A DNA stretch of 64,000 nt from Lepidodermella squamata (taxonomy: Eukaryota > Gastrotricha): assembly GCA_047495785.1 (NCBI GenBank), contig JBLDXI010000002.1, positions 124,001 through 188,000 on the forward strand, given 5' to 3'. The stretch's first letter is position 1. Every line of letters starts with the position of its first letter. The translations under genes and the position numbers were made by a program. Shown one piece after another: positions 52,809 to 63,809 of the stretch. A model generated the notes under the pieces. That model worked only from the letters and a program-made list of their open reading frames with translations, did no database searches and had not been told where the DNA came from.

Positions 52809-53392
52809 ATGAAAGCTGTTTACCTTCTTTTCGGCTGTCTATGCCTCCTTGCGATAACTCGGGTTGTTCATTCTGAAGACGAAGAAGCCGAGGAAAAGGG
52901 GGAAGACAAAATCGCTGAAGTTAAACAAGGTAATATTATCACTTCACTATCCTGTAAGGCCCCCATAACTCTCTGATTTCAGACGCCGAAGTCGGCGAGG
53001 TTGCGGAGAAACCCGCTGAAACTGCGGCTGAAACAACGGATGGGCAAGCTACGGATAAACCTGCCGATGCGGAAGAGACTCCAGCTACTGAGAAGCCGGC
53101 AGAAGAAGGAGAAGTGCCATCGACTGAAGCTCCTGTAACGGTGAAGACCACCCCGAAACAAGGCAAAGGGCCGCGGAAGAAGAAAACTGGCGGCAAAAGC
53201 AAGACGACTAAGAAACCCGGTAAAAAGGGTCGGAGTGCCGTAGCGACGAAGAAGCCTTCTGGAAAGCATGTTAAGAAGCCAACGACGAAAAAACTAGGCC
53301 GTTCGGCAGCGAAATCAAAGGGAGGAAAGGGCAAAACTACGCCGAACAAATCGAAAGGCGGAGCTTCGACTAAGCCTAACAAGAAGCCCTAA
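52809..53392 (+). CDS. Secreted acidic/Lys-rich low-complexity protein A (two exons)
   Basis: Exons 52809-52929 and 52983-53392 (53-nt phase-1 intron), 176 residues. The signal peptide is M-K-A-V-Y-L-L-F-G-C-L-C-L-L-A. An acidic Glu/Ala/Thr half (E-D-E-E-A-E-E-K, A-E-E-T-P-A-T-E) is followed by a basic Lys/Gly/Thr half with K-K-P-G-K-K type motifs. It has no cysteines after the signal peptide, so it is probably disordered. It shares layout, intron phase and the T-K-K-P-G-K-K motif with 57788-58419. Function unknown. AATAAA at 53405. Confidence 0.75.
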
Positions 53393-54031
53393 TTTCGACT
53401 CATCAATAAAATATTAATTCAAGTTGACTGGTGATTTATTTTAATCACAAGAAGAATTGTGGGTCGATGAAAATGAAACTAGAGAACGTGCCAAGATCTG
53501 TTTTTTCTCTTCCTAGAGAACGTGATAAGTTCCGTTTCTTTCTCCTCTCTGCCTCCAGCGCTAGAATCGATTAGCACTAGGCTGTGCATTATCTCCGGCT
53601 TATACAACTGCGAAATGCAACTGCGCATTATCATTTCTGAATCGATCCACTCATCGCCATAAAAAAAACTTGAAAGAAGCTTGTTGAGGCGAATCGAGAA
53701 TAGCCTCAGTTAATAATAATTTGTTTGGTTAATTTATATGCTGCCAATCCTATCACGAATTTATAACAAAAAATGAATGCCCTGATTTTTCGATTTTTCC
53801 TGTCCATCTTTTCTCGAAAAATTAACGCGACGCACTGCGCAAATATTGGGCCTCACCTATTCAATATTTCTCCTTTGTTTAAACATCGCGTACAATGAGC
53901 CAAAAATCGATCCAACCCCGCATTTCTCAATGGCGCATCATTATTCGCATGAATACCTATTCAAATTAACTGTAGATACGTGTATATGAAGCAGCTTGGC
54001 TTCTTGTCTAATCATCTGGGCAAAATTTCAC
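53393..54031. other. Intergenic upstream of GPCR C
   Basis: Polyadenylation signal of the preceding gene at 53405. AGAGAACGTG occurs twice (about 53480 and 53515). Otherwise nothing recognised. Confidence 0.4.
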
Positions 54032-55320
54032 ATGGAGCAGTGTTTCGCGGTTTACACGGCCAAATCCGCTCTAAATCAGTCCTGGTTCTGCCCGGCTGGG
54101 CTGGTCAACGAAACTGGCCTGCGATGCGTCTTTGCCCATCTTCATCAGCTGAACAGAAGTAGCCCGTTTTGCGGGTATTTCGAGGCTTTTGTAGTCCTTT
54201 TCCTCGGTGCTTTGAGCTATCCATGCAATATCCTGGCGATACAAAACTTCAGGCAGCGAAAAGTCTGCCCTGATTTCCAACTGCTGTCGACAAGTCTCTC
54301 CATATGCAATATTATCTACTGCACTACGGCAATGATCCTTGGATTACAAAGGTAAAGCTCAAAATTAAATTCAAGTTCTAAAAATAAAAGTTTAATTTAA
54401 TTAAAATTCATTTACGATTTTGAATTTGTAATTTTTTAAATTTTTATCTAGGATTGAAGGGCTAAGACTGGCCAATTTTTTTACCTGTCAGCTGGGTGTT
54501 ACGATCATCAATTCATCCCTCACAGTTACAATATTCATGTTCGCTCTAATAAGCCTACAACGCAACTTGTACCTCCGCTCCGTGGATTCGTCCAACTTTA
54601 ACAAATCAGAGAAATGCCGATATTATGGCTTCATGACAGCAGTCATAGGGATTTCGATTGCAATTACAACAATTTTCGCATTGCAATACATTGGCGCTGG
54701 GGCGATTCGAGCTGCTGAGGGCGTTTGCCTCACCATACCGATCAGGCAATACTTTATGGGAGCTCCGTTCAGCGGAGTTTTTTCAGTTCTGATTCTCGGC
54801 ATTCCCCTTACGGCAATAATCATTAATTACAGGTAAAAATAATAATTTTCTTAAATTTTGAATTGATTTAAAAAAAATTGCGAAAAAATTTAACTTGAAT
54901 CCAATTTTGCCTATAAATTCTCCCTTTAAATCTGATTTTTCTTTCAGTTGTGTTTGGTACTTCCTGAGAAGGAGCCGATCTCTAATTGTTCATGACGATA
55001 TGATGGGTCGCATAAGCCGCCGGGAGAAATTCCTCGCCGTCCTAATGACAGTATCAGTGATAGAATTCATCATCTCAATCCTCCCCCTCGTCATTTCGCT
55101 GTTGCTTATGCAGCAGGCTAGCGAATCCGGCGACTGGCGACTGCTTTCGACCTCTGTTGTCTACGCGCATTTCATTCAAATGTTCGAGAGCTGCATCAAC
55201 CCGTACTGGGCAAGCGTCATACTAAAGCATAGGCGAACTCCGGTGAAACGAAATCTCGGCCCGCGGTTGTCAAATCTCTCGCATCAATTGCTCCTTAAAG
55301 AGCAAGAAGCGATTTTGTAA
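54032..55320 (+). CDS. Orphan rhodopsin-like GPCR C (three exons)
   Basis: Exons 54032-54351, 54452-54832 and 54948-55320, phase-2 introns at the same places as in A and B; 357 residues. The ATG at 54032 is chosen because M-E-Q-C-F-A aligns with B. The amino end is N-Q-S-W-F-C with a C-G before TM1. TM3 ends F-A-L-I-S-L-Q-R-N, I-S-R-R-E-K-F-L precedes TM6, and TM7 reads S-C-I-N-P-Y-W-A-S-V-I. B and C are clearly closer to each other than to A. AATAAA overlaps the stop codon (55320-55325). Confidence 0.85.
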
Positions 55321-55554
55321 ATAAAATAATGTACGCAGAGGCTAACATAATATATCGAGGGCTTTTCAATTTACTGTAGGATGAATGCTGAATGATGAGT
55401 TTTTGTTAAACACTCATTGTTTGACTTCATAATTGTACTTTTCCCTTTGTTACACGTGGCATTCGCCGGTATTAAAAAACAGCTTGCTTGTAACAAGGTG
55501 CCTACGTAGTGTCTCTTTTGAGTAATCAACGTAAACATCATAGTTGTTATAACC

Positions 55555-57147
55555 ATGGCCTCATGTGACTTATTTCTCCTAATTTTCTTATCAATCACAG
55601 CAAATTATGCCGTTGCTAGCGATCCGACGTTCGAAGAGGCTAAAGCGTTGATAAAAAATGAGGAATATCAACAGGCCTACGAAAAATTGGAAGAATTACT
55701 CGAGAGGCAAAGCATGAATGAAGAACTGGGCTTCGCTACGACGGTTCCAATCATTTCCATCATCGGTAAACTTCAAACCGTCACGGCGAAGCTGGGCAAA
55801 TTCAAGGAATCGCAGCGGTACATCGACCGGGCTTACAAACTAGCGAAGAAGAAAGCGGATGTTACAAAACTCCAGACGAAACAGTTGGAACTCAACAAGC
55901 TGATGGTCGAAAGCGCGAAAAGTCATGACGTTCCGAAATTCGGCGACGATCTGCGGCTTTTCACGGAGGGACAAGCGTTGGTTGATGCCCAAAAATTTCA
56001 AGAAGGCTACGACATTCTCAAAAAGGCGTGGGCTGTTTACAACAAATCTGTCGAACGGAAAACTGCGACTCAAGTCGAGGAAGCAGCTATTGTCATGTTT
56101 CTCATGCATGCCGCTTCGAAAATCGGCAAGCCTGAAGAAGCGCTTTGGATGGCTCGTGTTAGTGCTGAGCGCCCCGATTTCGCTCACAGAAGAGAATATT
56201 TCTTGACCGAGGTGAGAGGCTTTAAAAAAGAAGTTAGTATGGCTCATATCAAGGAAGACCTTAACAAGTTCAATGGTTTCAACAAATCTGAAAGGATAGA
56301 ACTCACTCGAAAATTAGCCAACACGTCTCATTACGACTTGTGCCGTGAGGAGAACGCACAGGAAATAAGGAATAGGCTGGCGAAAAATCCGAAACTATTC
56401 TGCAGAATCGACAATCGAAACAACCACCCTTTTCTGATTTACGCGCCTTTGAAAGAAGAGATCCTGAATTTGGACCCATACGTTTTCCTAATCCACGACA
56501 TCATTCGGCAGAAGGATATTGATAAGTTGATTGAAATGGGCAAGCCCAAGCTTACGACAGCTGGGGTGACTAAAAATTCAGGCGGGACTGATTACAATTT
56601 CCTAGTTAGAAGATCGCAGCATGGCTGGGTTACCGCATCAAAAATGCCTCGTCTAACGCAGCGTATTGAGGCGATAACTGGTTTGAATTCTTATAGAGAT
56701 GGGTCGGAGATGTACCAAGTTGGTCGGTATGAAATTGGAGGCCACTACTCGGAACATACGGATCACTTCGTAGAACCACCTGCGATTGAGGGTAACAGAA
56801 TCGCGACCCTTCTGATGTATTTCAACGATGTCGAGGAGGGTGGTGAGACGATTTTCACGGAATTACAACTGCAATCTAGGCCTGTTAAAGGCGGTGGGCT
56901 GTTTTGGTTCAATCTTATGAGGAATGAAACGGCCGATGAGCGGACGAAGCATGCTGGCTGCCCGGTGATTCGAGGCGAGAAATGGGTTGCTAATCTGTGG
57001 TTCCGCTTCCGTGGCCAGTTTCAGCATCAGCCTTGCGGCAAAAGTATTGAAGAGCCGTATCATTTGGATAGCCTCAACATACCGGAATGGATGAAGTGGA
57101 AATCATTTAAATATCGCAATGAAGGAAAACAAACGCTTAAAGACTAA
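55555..57147 (+). CDS. Prolyl 4-hydroxylase alpha subunit-like
   Basis: A 530-residue single exon, close to the usual ~530 of the family. The signal peptide is M-A-S-C-D-L-F-L-L-I-F-L-S-I. An amino part of TPR-like helices (Y-Q-Q-A-Y-E-K-L-E-E-L-L) follows, then a linker with L-C-R-E and F-C-R-I-D. The 2-oxoglutarate/Fe(II) dioxygenase domain (about 310-510) has iron ligands His 401 and Asp 403 (E-H-T-D) and His 466 (K-H-A-G-C-P-V), and 2-oxoglutarate-binding Lys 476 (G-E-K-W). All catalytic residues are present. It would hydroxylate prolines in collagen-like proteins in the ER. There is no K-D-E-L-type tail, as is normal when a PDI partner retains it. AATAAA at 57170. Confidence 0.92.
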   Translation: MASCDLFLLIFLSITANYAVASDPTFEEAKALIKNEEYQQAYEKLEELLERQSMNEELGFATTVPIISIIGKLQTVTAKLGKFKESQRYIDRAYKLAKKKADVTKLQTKQLELNKLMVESAKSHDVPKFGDDLRLFTEGQALVDAQKFQEGYDILKKAWAVYNKSVERKTATQVEEAAIVMFLMHAASKIGKPEEALWMARVSAERPDFAHRREYFLTEVRGFKKEVSMAHIKEDLNKFNGFNKSERIELTRKLANTSHYDLCREENAQEIRNRLAKNPKLFCRIDNRNNHPFLIYAPLKEEILNLDPYVFLIHDIIRQKDIDKLIEMGKPKLTTAGVTKNSGGTDYNFLVRRSQHGWVTASKMPRLTQRIEAITGLNSYRDGSEMYQVGRYEIGGHYSEHTDHFVEPPAIEGNRIATLLMYFNDVEEGGETIFTELQLQSRPVKGGGLFWFNLMRNETADERTKHAGCPVIRGEKWVANLWFRFRGQFQHQPCGKSIEEPYHLDSLNIPEWMKWKSFKYRNEGKQTLKD

Positions 57148-57391
57148 ATATAGCAGGCTGTTTCGTTCGAATAAAACATAACGTATTCGTATCATTTGAA
57201 TAACTTCAAGTTAATATGGTATTTTGATAAAGAATGCATTTTTCTGGAATGCAATCGCAATTAAAGACGTAGCCTAGTTTCCCTGAAATTCCGAAGAATG
57301 TATAGCTTGGATTTCTTATGTTAGGGAGAATGGGTTGGTTTGGGGAGTAAGACGAAATGCTTTGAAAGTTCCATCTAAACGCTTTGTAAGT

Positions 57392-57583
57392 GGTACGGCG
57401 ACAAAACAACAACTTGTCAGAACAGCAAATGCGACATAACAGCAAATTGTTTATTTTAAACAGCTAAAACTTACTATGTAGAAGATGCAGCGAGTTGTTT
57501 CCGTTATGTCGCACGTGTTAGCAAAACCTTGCTGTTTTGTTGCGTTTGCTGTTTTTGCCACTTGCTGTTATGACGGCCTGCCT
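57392..57583. mobile_element. MITE copy 2 (partner 34811-35003)
   Basis: GGTACGGCGACAAAACAACA at the left and TTGCTGTTATGACGGCCTGC at the right are imperfect inverted repeats. The whole unit aligns to the copy in the GPCR intron at 34811. The shared AACTTACTAT and GATGCAG core shows common descent. Confidence 0.75.
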
Positions 57584-57787
57584 AAACCTAAAGAGTAGAA
57601 CGTCAACTGATTTCACTATCTTGACCATTTATTTTCAGATTTCGAAAAGCGTCTAAGAGCATAACGTTCACTCAGTTTCCGGCCTTCGCATTTGCTGTAG
57701 CCGCCTTTCGTTTCGCCGCTGGATTAGACTTTGCTAGAGGAAAAAAAACGAATATTCACTAACAACTAATACGAATTCAACGCAGGA

Positions 57788-58419
57788 CTAACGGGATACT
57801 TTTTTGTTCTTTCCCCGTTTCTCAAACTTCATGCGCCTGTAGAATCTATCATCCGTGTATTCGCCCGAATCTTCGCTATAACGATCGTCTCTCTCGTAAG
57901 ATTCCCTAGGCTTCCGTTTACGAGTCGGCTTTCTCGGCTTTTCCAAAGAATCTTCATAACTTCTCTCCCGAGATCGATCTTCATTCGACTCATCCTCGAC
58001 CTCCGAAGCTTGTTCAGAGTCGTCAGCTGGTTCTTCCGTCGTAGTTGTCGTGGTCACCTTCCTCTTCTTCTTTTTGGTCGTCTTGACCACTGGCTTCTTT
58101 TTCGTTGTAGTTCGGCCATTTTTCCTTCTTGTCGTAGCTTTTGTCACCTTTTTACCTGGCTTCTTCGTAGTTTTCCGTTTGGCGGCTTTCACTGTTGTAA
58201 CTCGCTTTCCTCTTTTTGGGGTTGTCTTTCTCTTCCCAACTCGGAGGGCTGAACCAGAATCTTCTCCTTTTTCGGCTTGAAATGTGAAAATAGGAAACAG
58301 TTTTTACATTAGTTAAATAAAATACCTGCTGCATCTTGTTCATCTTCACAGGAAACTGATTCGAGGATTGCTAAGACGAATAAGCAGCCTACTATTGTTA
58401 CAACAAGCCATTTTCTCAT
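57788..58419 (-). CDS. Secreted Lys/Thr/Glu-rich low-complexity protein B (two exons)
   Basis: Exon 1 is 58419-58326 (signal peptide M-R-K-W-L-V-V-T-I-V-G-C-L-F-V-L-A) and exon 2 is 58275-57788, with a 50-nt phase-1 intron; 193 residues. The mature chain starts acidic (E-D-E-Q-D). It continues with Lys/Thr tracts (T-K-K-P-G-K-K, T-T-T-T-T-T-E-E), then Asp/Glu/Arg/Tyr-rich sequence. It contains no cysteine beyond the signal region. It is related in layout to 52809-53392. A GTATCC donor just before the stop could splice to a basic exon at about 57650-57735, which would change the last residues; this was not adopted. Confidence 0.7.
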
Positions 58420-58778
58420 GATTTTCGCTGCTGAAATGAGCTTGAATTCATTATCGAAGAGAGAGCACAGTAGACATAATCGTATTCCCCTCTCGTATTT
58501 CGGATTCAAAACCCAGACGCATCGCGTTGAACAATTCTCATCGTTTATTGAAAAAATTCCGTCTCATTTTTGATTATACAATACATTTTTACAAAAAGAA
58601 TCTTTACTTGGTGAGCAAATTTTTTTGTTGAGTTTTTCAGATCAGCACAAGTTGTTGTTTTTTTGGCAATTATTTACAAATTTTAAATAAAATTGGGACA
58701 AGCTAGGTCGGGGCGTTCACCTGTTGAGGATGGGATTTTGATTAAATTTGTGTATATTTTTCAATATATATAATAGTG
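58420..58778. other. Intergenic, AT-rich
   Basis: 3' flank of the ankyrin-propeller gene and 5' flank of the Lys-rich gene; nothing else recognised. Confidence 0.4.
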
Positions 58779-61700
58779 CTATTTATAGTCTTGACTCTGT
58801 TTGAAGCATAATACGTGCCCGCTTTCCAGTCCTACGAGTGCTGTTGCGGTGAAGTTTCGATTTACAGAAACAGCGATTCTTTGCACTTCAGATCTTAGTT
58901 TATCTGTAGCCCAAACTGCCCGGAGGGATGTCCCGTCTAACAAATCGGCTGCCGCGAAAATCTAAAATCAAACATAGGAATTAGGAAAATGAAGATTAAA
59001 TTGACATTTTGACAAACCTGTAACCTTCTGTTGAGGTAATCTGCCACAAAAAGATTTCCCAAGTGATCGAATTGAATATCAGCCGGGTAGAAAACCGCCC
59101 CTAACCGCCCGGGGTTAGTCTTATCCTCCTCAGCAATCGTCGCCACGAAATGAGTCGTCAAACTATCCCTACCATGCGGCAGCCGTGTGAATAAATGTAT
59201 CCGATGCGTGTAGTCAGAAACAGCGAGTAACCTAGGCCCACTGTCGGTATTCGCTACAGGAGGCGACGGCCGGGACAATGCGCTGAAAAGCGGCTCGAAT
59301 TTATCCAGACTCGAAGGAACAGTCAGAGTGCTTTGGTTCATCAACCGACCATCGGCTAGAGAATACGCTGCCACGTTATGGTTAACCCAAGGATCACTCG
59401 CCAAAATCGTCTCGCGTTCAGCGTCGACGAAGACTCCTAAAAATTGGGTGTCCATAGTCGTGTTGGCGATGAGTTGTTCTAAGACGACGTCATTCGTCTG
59501 CGCTGTCAATTTCGCCAGAGTTGTGTAGAAGATGCCAGCTTCTCGCATCGGGTGGTGGAACGTGAAGTAGATGTGCTTTGTGATTGAATCCAGCGATGCG
59601 TGGTAAATGCCTTGAAATTCCTCTGAGAACTGCTTCGGCGGGAAAACCTTACTGCTCCACAACACTTCGTCACATTCTGAACTAATTCCCTGTGAAAAAT
59701 CAGCATTCAGCTTAGAGCAAAAAAATGTCATTAGATCAGCGACTTACCATGACATGCCCATCGTAGCAAACTACAACAGCTTGGCGACCAGATGGAAGGG
59801 GGAGGATAGCTCGGATGTTGGGTTTAACGGTTAGAGATCTGTAGGGTTGCCGGCTCCAAGATCGGAAATACTCGAACACTTCAACCTGAATTAATAAACC
59901 GCAAAGTTAAGAACCCTGACTTTCATCTCATAGATAGAAAAGTATATGAATGGAGAATACGAGCCAAGATTAGTTCTGACTCTTGAAAACTTTGGATCTC
60001 ATGAGAATCCCAATTTCGATTTTCGGATACTATTCTAAAAAAATTACCATGCGCATATAGAGATCGATCTGGTGGTACTTCTCCGCCAAGAAACTTGTAG
60101 TTTTGCCTCGCTTTGTCGAAATTCGGAGAAGGAAATTCACAGCCGAGCTGCGTTCAAACTCATGAATGACATGGTAAACCAGAGAATCGAGCGTATCCGC
60201 ATTGCCACAACGACTAGCCGCAATGTGAAGCGCCAAGTACCCAGAATCGCCGTCATTGATTTCAAGCCCAGCCGGGATACTCACATCAGCGCTGTAGTCC
60301 AAAATCAGCTCAACAAAATCGACGGCATCTCGACCTCCAGCCAGCGTACTCAAATGCAGAGGAGTTAAGCCGTCCTTATTCTTAGCATTGGTATCAACGT
60401 TAATGCGACCATTCGCTACAACCTCGTGGCCCATTTCCACATCAGCCAAAGCGGCTAGGTAGTGAAGAGGGGTGTTGCCATTATCTTCGTCAACCCAATT
60501 AAAGCTGATTAAGCCGTCTTTTCTTATCATAAATCTGACCAATTCCCGGCGGTTGATCGCGAACTTTTTGAGGGAATAATCAACAGCGATGCAGGCCTTA
60601 GTGTCGTCCATCAATGTTCTGGTTAGATTCGCGACGAATTCGACCACTTCCTCAGCTTTCTCGCCGAAAAGGGCTAGGTTAATCGCTGATCTTCCCTTAC
60701 CGGTCCGCTTTGCAACTCGAGCTCCGTTTTCCAAGCACCATTTCACGCTTTCGAGATTTCCGGAGATTAGAGCTGTATGGAAAACTGAATAGCCATCAGC
60801 ATTAAGGACGTTGATCGCCGTTTCCTTCGCCCCACAAGCTCCTTCACCCATAGTGCCTAAAAGGTCTTCAGCGTACTTCAGCGAGTTCATTTTCAGAGCA
60901 ATTTGAATTTTTCGAGCCAATTTCTGGCACGAAGCAGTTTTCGCCATCAGTGTCTCTTCGATGAAGCTAGGAGCTAGTTTCAGCAGCAAATCGCTTTCTA
61001 GGATGGACCGACCCGCTGAATCAACCGCAACTAATGGGTCACAATTTTTCGACTTGATCAACCGTTTCGTAACCTCGTTGTAGCCGTTGAGAACTGATAG
61101 ATGCAGTGGGGTAAGGCCGTTGTTGTTTTTAACGAAGCAGGACGCGCCCTTGCCGAGTAGGGTGTCTACAAGATGGCGAAGGTCTAGGTCAACAGCTCGA
61201 TGCATAGCCGTCTCTCCATTGGTTTCATCCACCAGATCTAGGGCAGATTCGTTGAAGGCAGCTTGGACTAGGAATTCGAACATTTCCAAGCCTTGGTCGT
61301 TAGCCGATTTCTGAACAGCGTACCGGAGAGCTGTACGGCCAAATGCGTCCCGAGATGCAACTTTCGCTCCATTTTCCAGGAGAATCCTGACGACCTCTTG
61401 ATTTTGACTTGAAATTGCGTGGTGTAACGCGGTAAGGCCTTCGTTGTTCAAAAACGACGCAGCTTCATTTGAATTTGATAAGATAGCTTTAATCGCAGCG
61501 AAATTCTTCAAATTAACCGCTACATGAAGTGCTGTTAGTCCATTCGCGTCTTTCATCGCAAGAATTTTCGGTGAGGTAAGCGATTTCGCCATAACTTCAA
61601 TCGCCTCGGAATTATCACGTTTTACAGCTATATGGAACGCTGTCTCGCCAAAATCATTCGTAGCCGCTACATCAGCTCCATTTCCGAGTAGAAATTTGAT

Positions 61701-63809
61701 AAAATTCGGCCGTTTATTGTCGATAATCGCGACGTGAAGTGGCGTTAAGCTACCGTTACTACGGCAATTCTCGTTCAAATCTTTAAAGCACTTGTTCGAT
61801 GGCGAATTCAAATCATGCTTAATCGCATTGATGACCCGAAGTTGCAGTAAATAATTAACCATTTCGCCGTTTTGAGCCAAATGGAAGGCATTAAAGCCGC
61901 TGTAGTCGACAGCAGAAGCATTTGCGCCGTGCTCTTGAAGGAAAACTGCGTAGCTAAGAGCCGAAATTTCAACAGCTGTCAAAAACGGAGTTCGGCCATA
62001 TAGATCTTTCGCCTCAATCATAGCCTCCCTTTTCAGTAATTTTGCCGCAATTTCGGTGTTATTCTCCCGGAAAGCTGCGACATGGAGTAGAGACCGTCCG
62101 GCTGTGTCGGCGCTTAGCAGAAGGGTTTCACCGCCGAATTCAACCAAAAACTCGACAAATTTCCACTGGTTCGAAATTACAGCAATGTGAACCGGCTTTC
62201 CAGTATCCTTTTCGCTGTACTTCACCGGGTAGAAGCACGGCTGGTCAATCTCCTCGATTTGGCCATCCTTACCAGACGCTTGGAACAAAGCTCGAGCGAA
62301 ATTGACAGAGCCGAAATTCGCCGCGACACAAATTGGCGCATTGTTGTAGTTATCGACGTAGGTTTCGTTGGTCATTAGCTGCGACAAAGGTCCCTCGAAA
62401 ACATCCGCCTTATCCATCTCCGCCGCGATATGCAACGCAGTTTTGCCATGAGGTTCGCAGCACTTTGCCGTAAGCTTCGCGCCGTGTCTGATCAGGAACT
62501 CTGCGAAATCTCGTTGGTTATGAGCGACAGCTTCATGAATCGGCTGCATGCCGTTTTTGTCGACGTGGTTGATATCGGCAAGGTGTTCAAGCAACTTATC
62601 AGCCGCGGCGAACTTGTGCCAACGTGGCGTGTCGACCAAAGGCTCAGGTTGTCGTCGCGAGGCGTAGAAAATCGGCGTTTGGCCTTCGTCCTGCTCAGCC
62701 TCTACCATCTCAACATCACCTTTCCCACTTAAATCAAGATGCCGTAGTAGGAAATCGAGAAACTGGAAGCTGTTCCCCCAAAGCGCCATATGAATCGGCA
62801 GTTCGCCCTTATCATTCGCCATGGTAAGATTAGCCCCGTGTTCGATTAGGAACTGGCCAACTTGGGCGGAATCGTATAACGCTGCGACGTGAAGCGGGGT
62901 CCAGCCACTTGAATTCTGAACATCAGCCAAGTCGTGAAAGTGGTCCGTTAACATTTCCCGGAACCTTGACAGCTCGTCCTTAGCCGCAAGTTCGAATAAC
63001 TGCTCTAAATACGTTGCCGTAGACTCTTCCTCGCCTTCCAACACCATTTTAAACGCGTGGTAGTTCCTCCGCATCACAGCCTCGTGTAACGGAGATTTCG
63101 AACCAGGTTGTAAGGCTTCGACTATAGCTTCGATAGGTTCAGTATCGTTGTGGCCGAGAGATATGGCGCTTAGGAGTTTCCGTGTCATCTCGAGACTTCC
63201 GACTTCAACAGCCATTTGAAGCGGCTTTTTGCCATGCTTATCCGCGGTGATCAGGACTTCTAACGCATTTGGTTTCTCGAGGAACAGCCCCAACACCTCG
63301 GAGTTATTCGCCTTTACGACTAAATGAATCGCCGAGTCGCCGACGTCGTTAACAGGCTCGATTTTCGCGTTGTGTTGAAGTAGGAATTTAACGAATTCCG
63401 TGCTCTTATTGTTCAAAATTGCGACCTGAAGCGGGGTCATACTTCCAGGGTTAATACAGCCTGGGCATGGCGTTGATTTCGAGTTGATGCTGTGCTTCAT
63501 CCGTTTCAGCGTGTCCAGCTCCGTGAGATAGGCCAGCATTTTGCTGTCCGCAGCGATGTGGAACGCGTTGAAGCCGGTTGAATCTTCAGCTGATATATTG
63601 GCACCGCGATATTGGAGGAATTTAGCGTAGAGAACTGCGCCAGCCCCAACTGCGGCTAGGAATGGAGTTCGGCCATCTCGGTCTCGACCTTCGATTTCGG
63701 CGCCGTTGTCGAGGAGGGTTGAGCCAACCGTATCGCCTGGTGCTGCGTCATTCATTGCGCCCATAAATAGGGAAACCACTTGGCCTTCGACAAGTTCAGG
63801 AATAGCAGG
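58779..63809 (-). CDS. Giant ankyrin-repeat protein with C-terminal NHL-like propeller, 5' incomplete
   Basis: Exons 63809-60048, 59885-59748, 59689-59018 and 58961-58779, all phase 0, give at least 1584 residues. The first exon opens after a TATAG acceptor, so the start lies beyond the window. Its about 1254 residues are near-continuous ankyrin repeats (D-x-x-G-x-T-P-L-H-x-A, N-G-A...), about 30 units, with parts of the array internally duplicated (S-G-F-N-A-F-H and G-S-L/M-T-P-L both occur twice). The last three exons form a beta-propeller-like region with F-D-H-L-G-N-L-F-V-A-D-Y-L-N-R-R-L-Q, an NHL repeat. Exon 2 has no start codon and the ankyrin exon ends at a good donor, which argues for one gene. 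Membrane or secretion status cannot be seen without the 5' end. Confidence 0.75.

Noticed and set aside
57645-57735. Possible third exon (basic, Lys/Arg-rich) of the Lys-rich gene at 57788-58419
   Set aside because: Acceptor and donor are usable, but two frames are open across it and the two-exon model already ends with its own stop; evidence insufficient.
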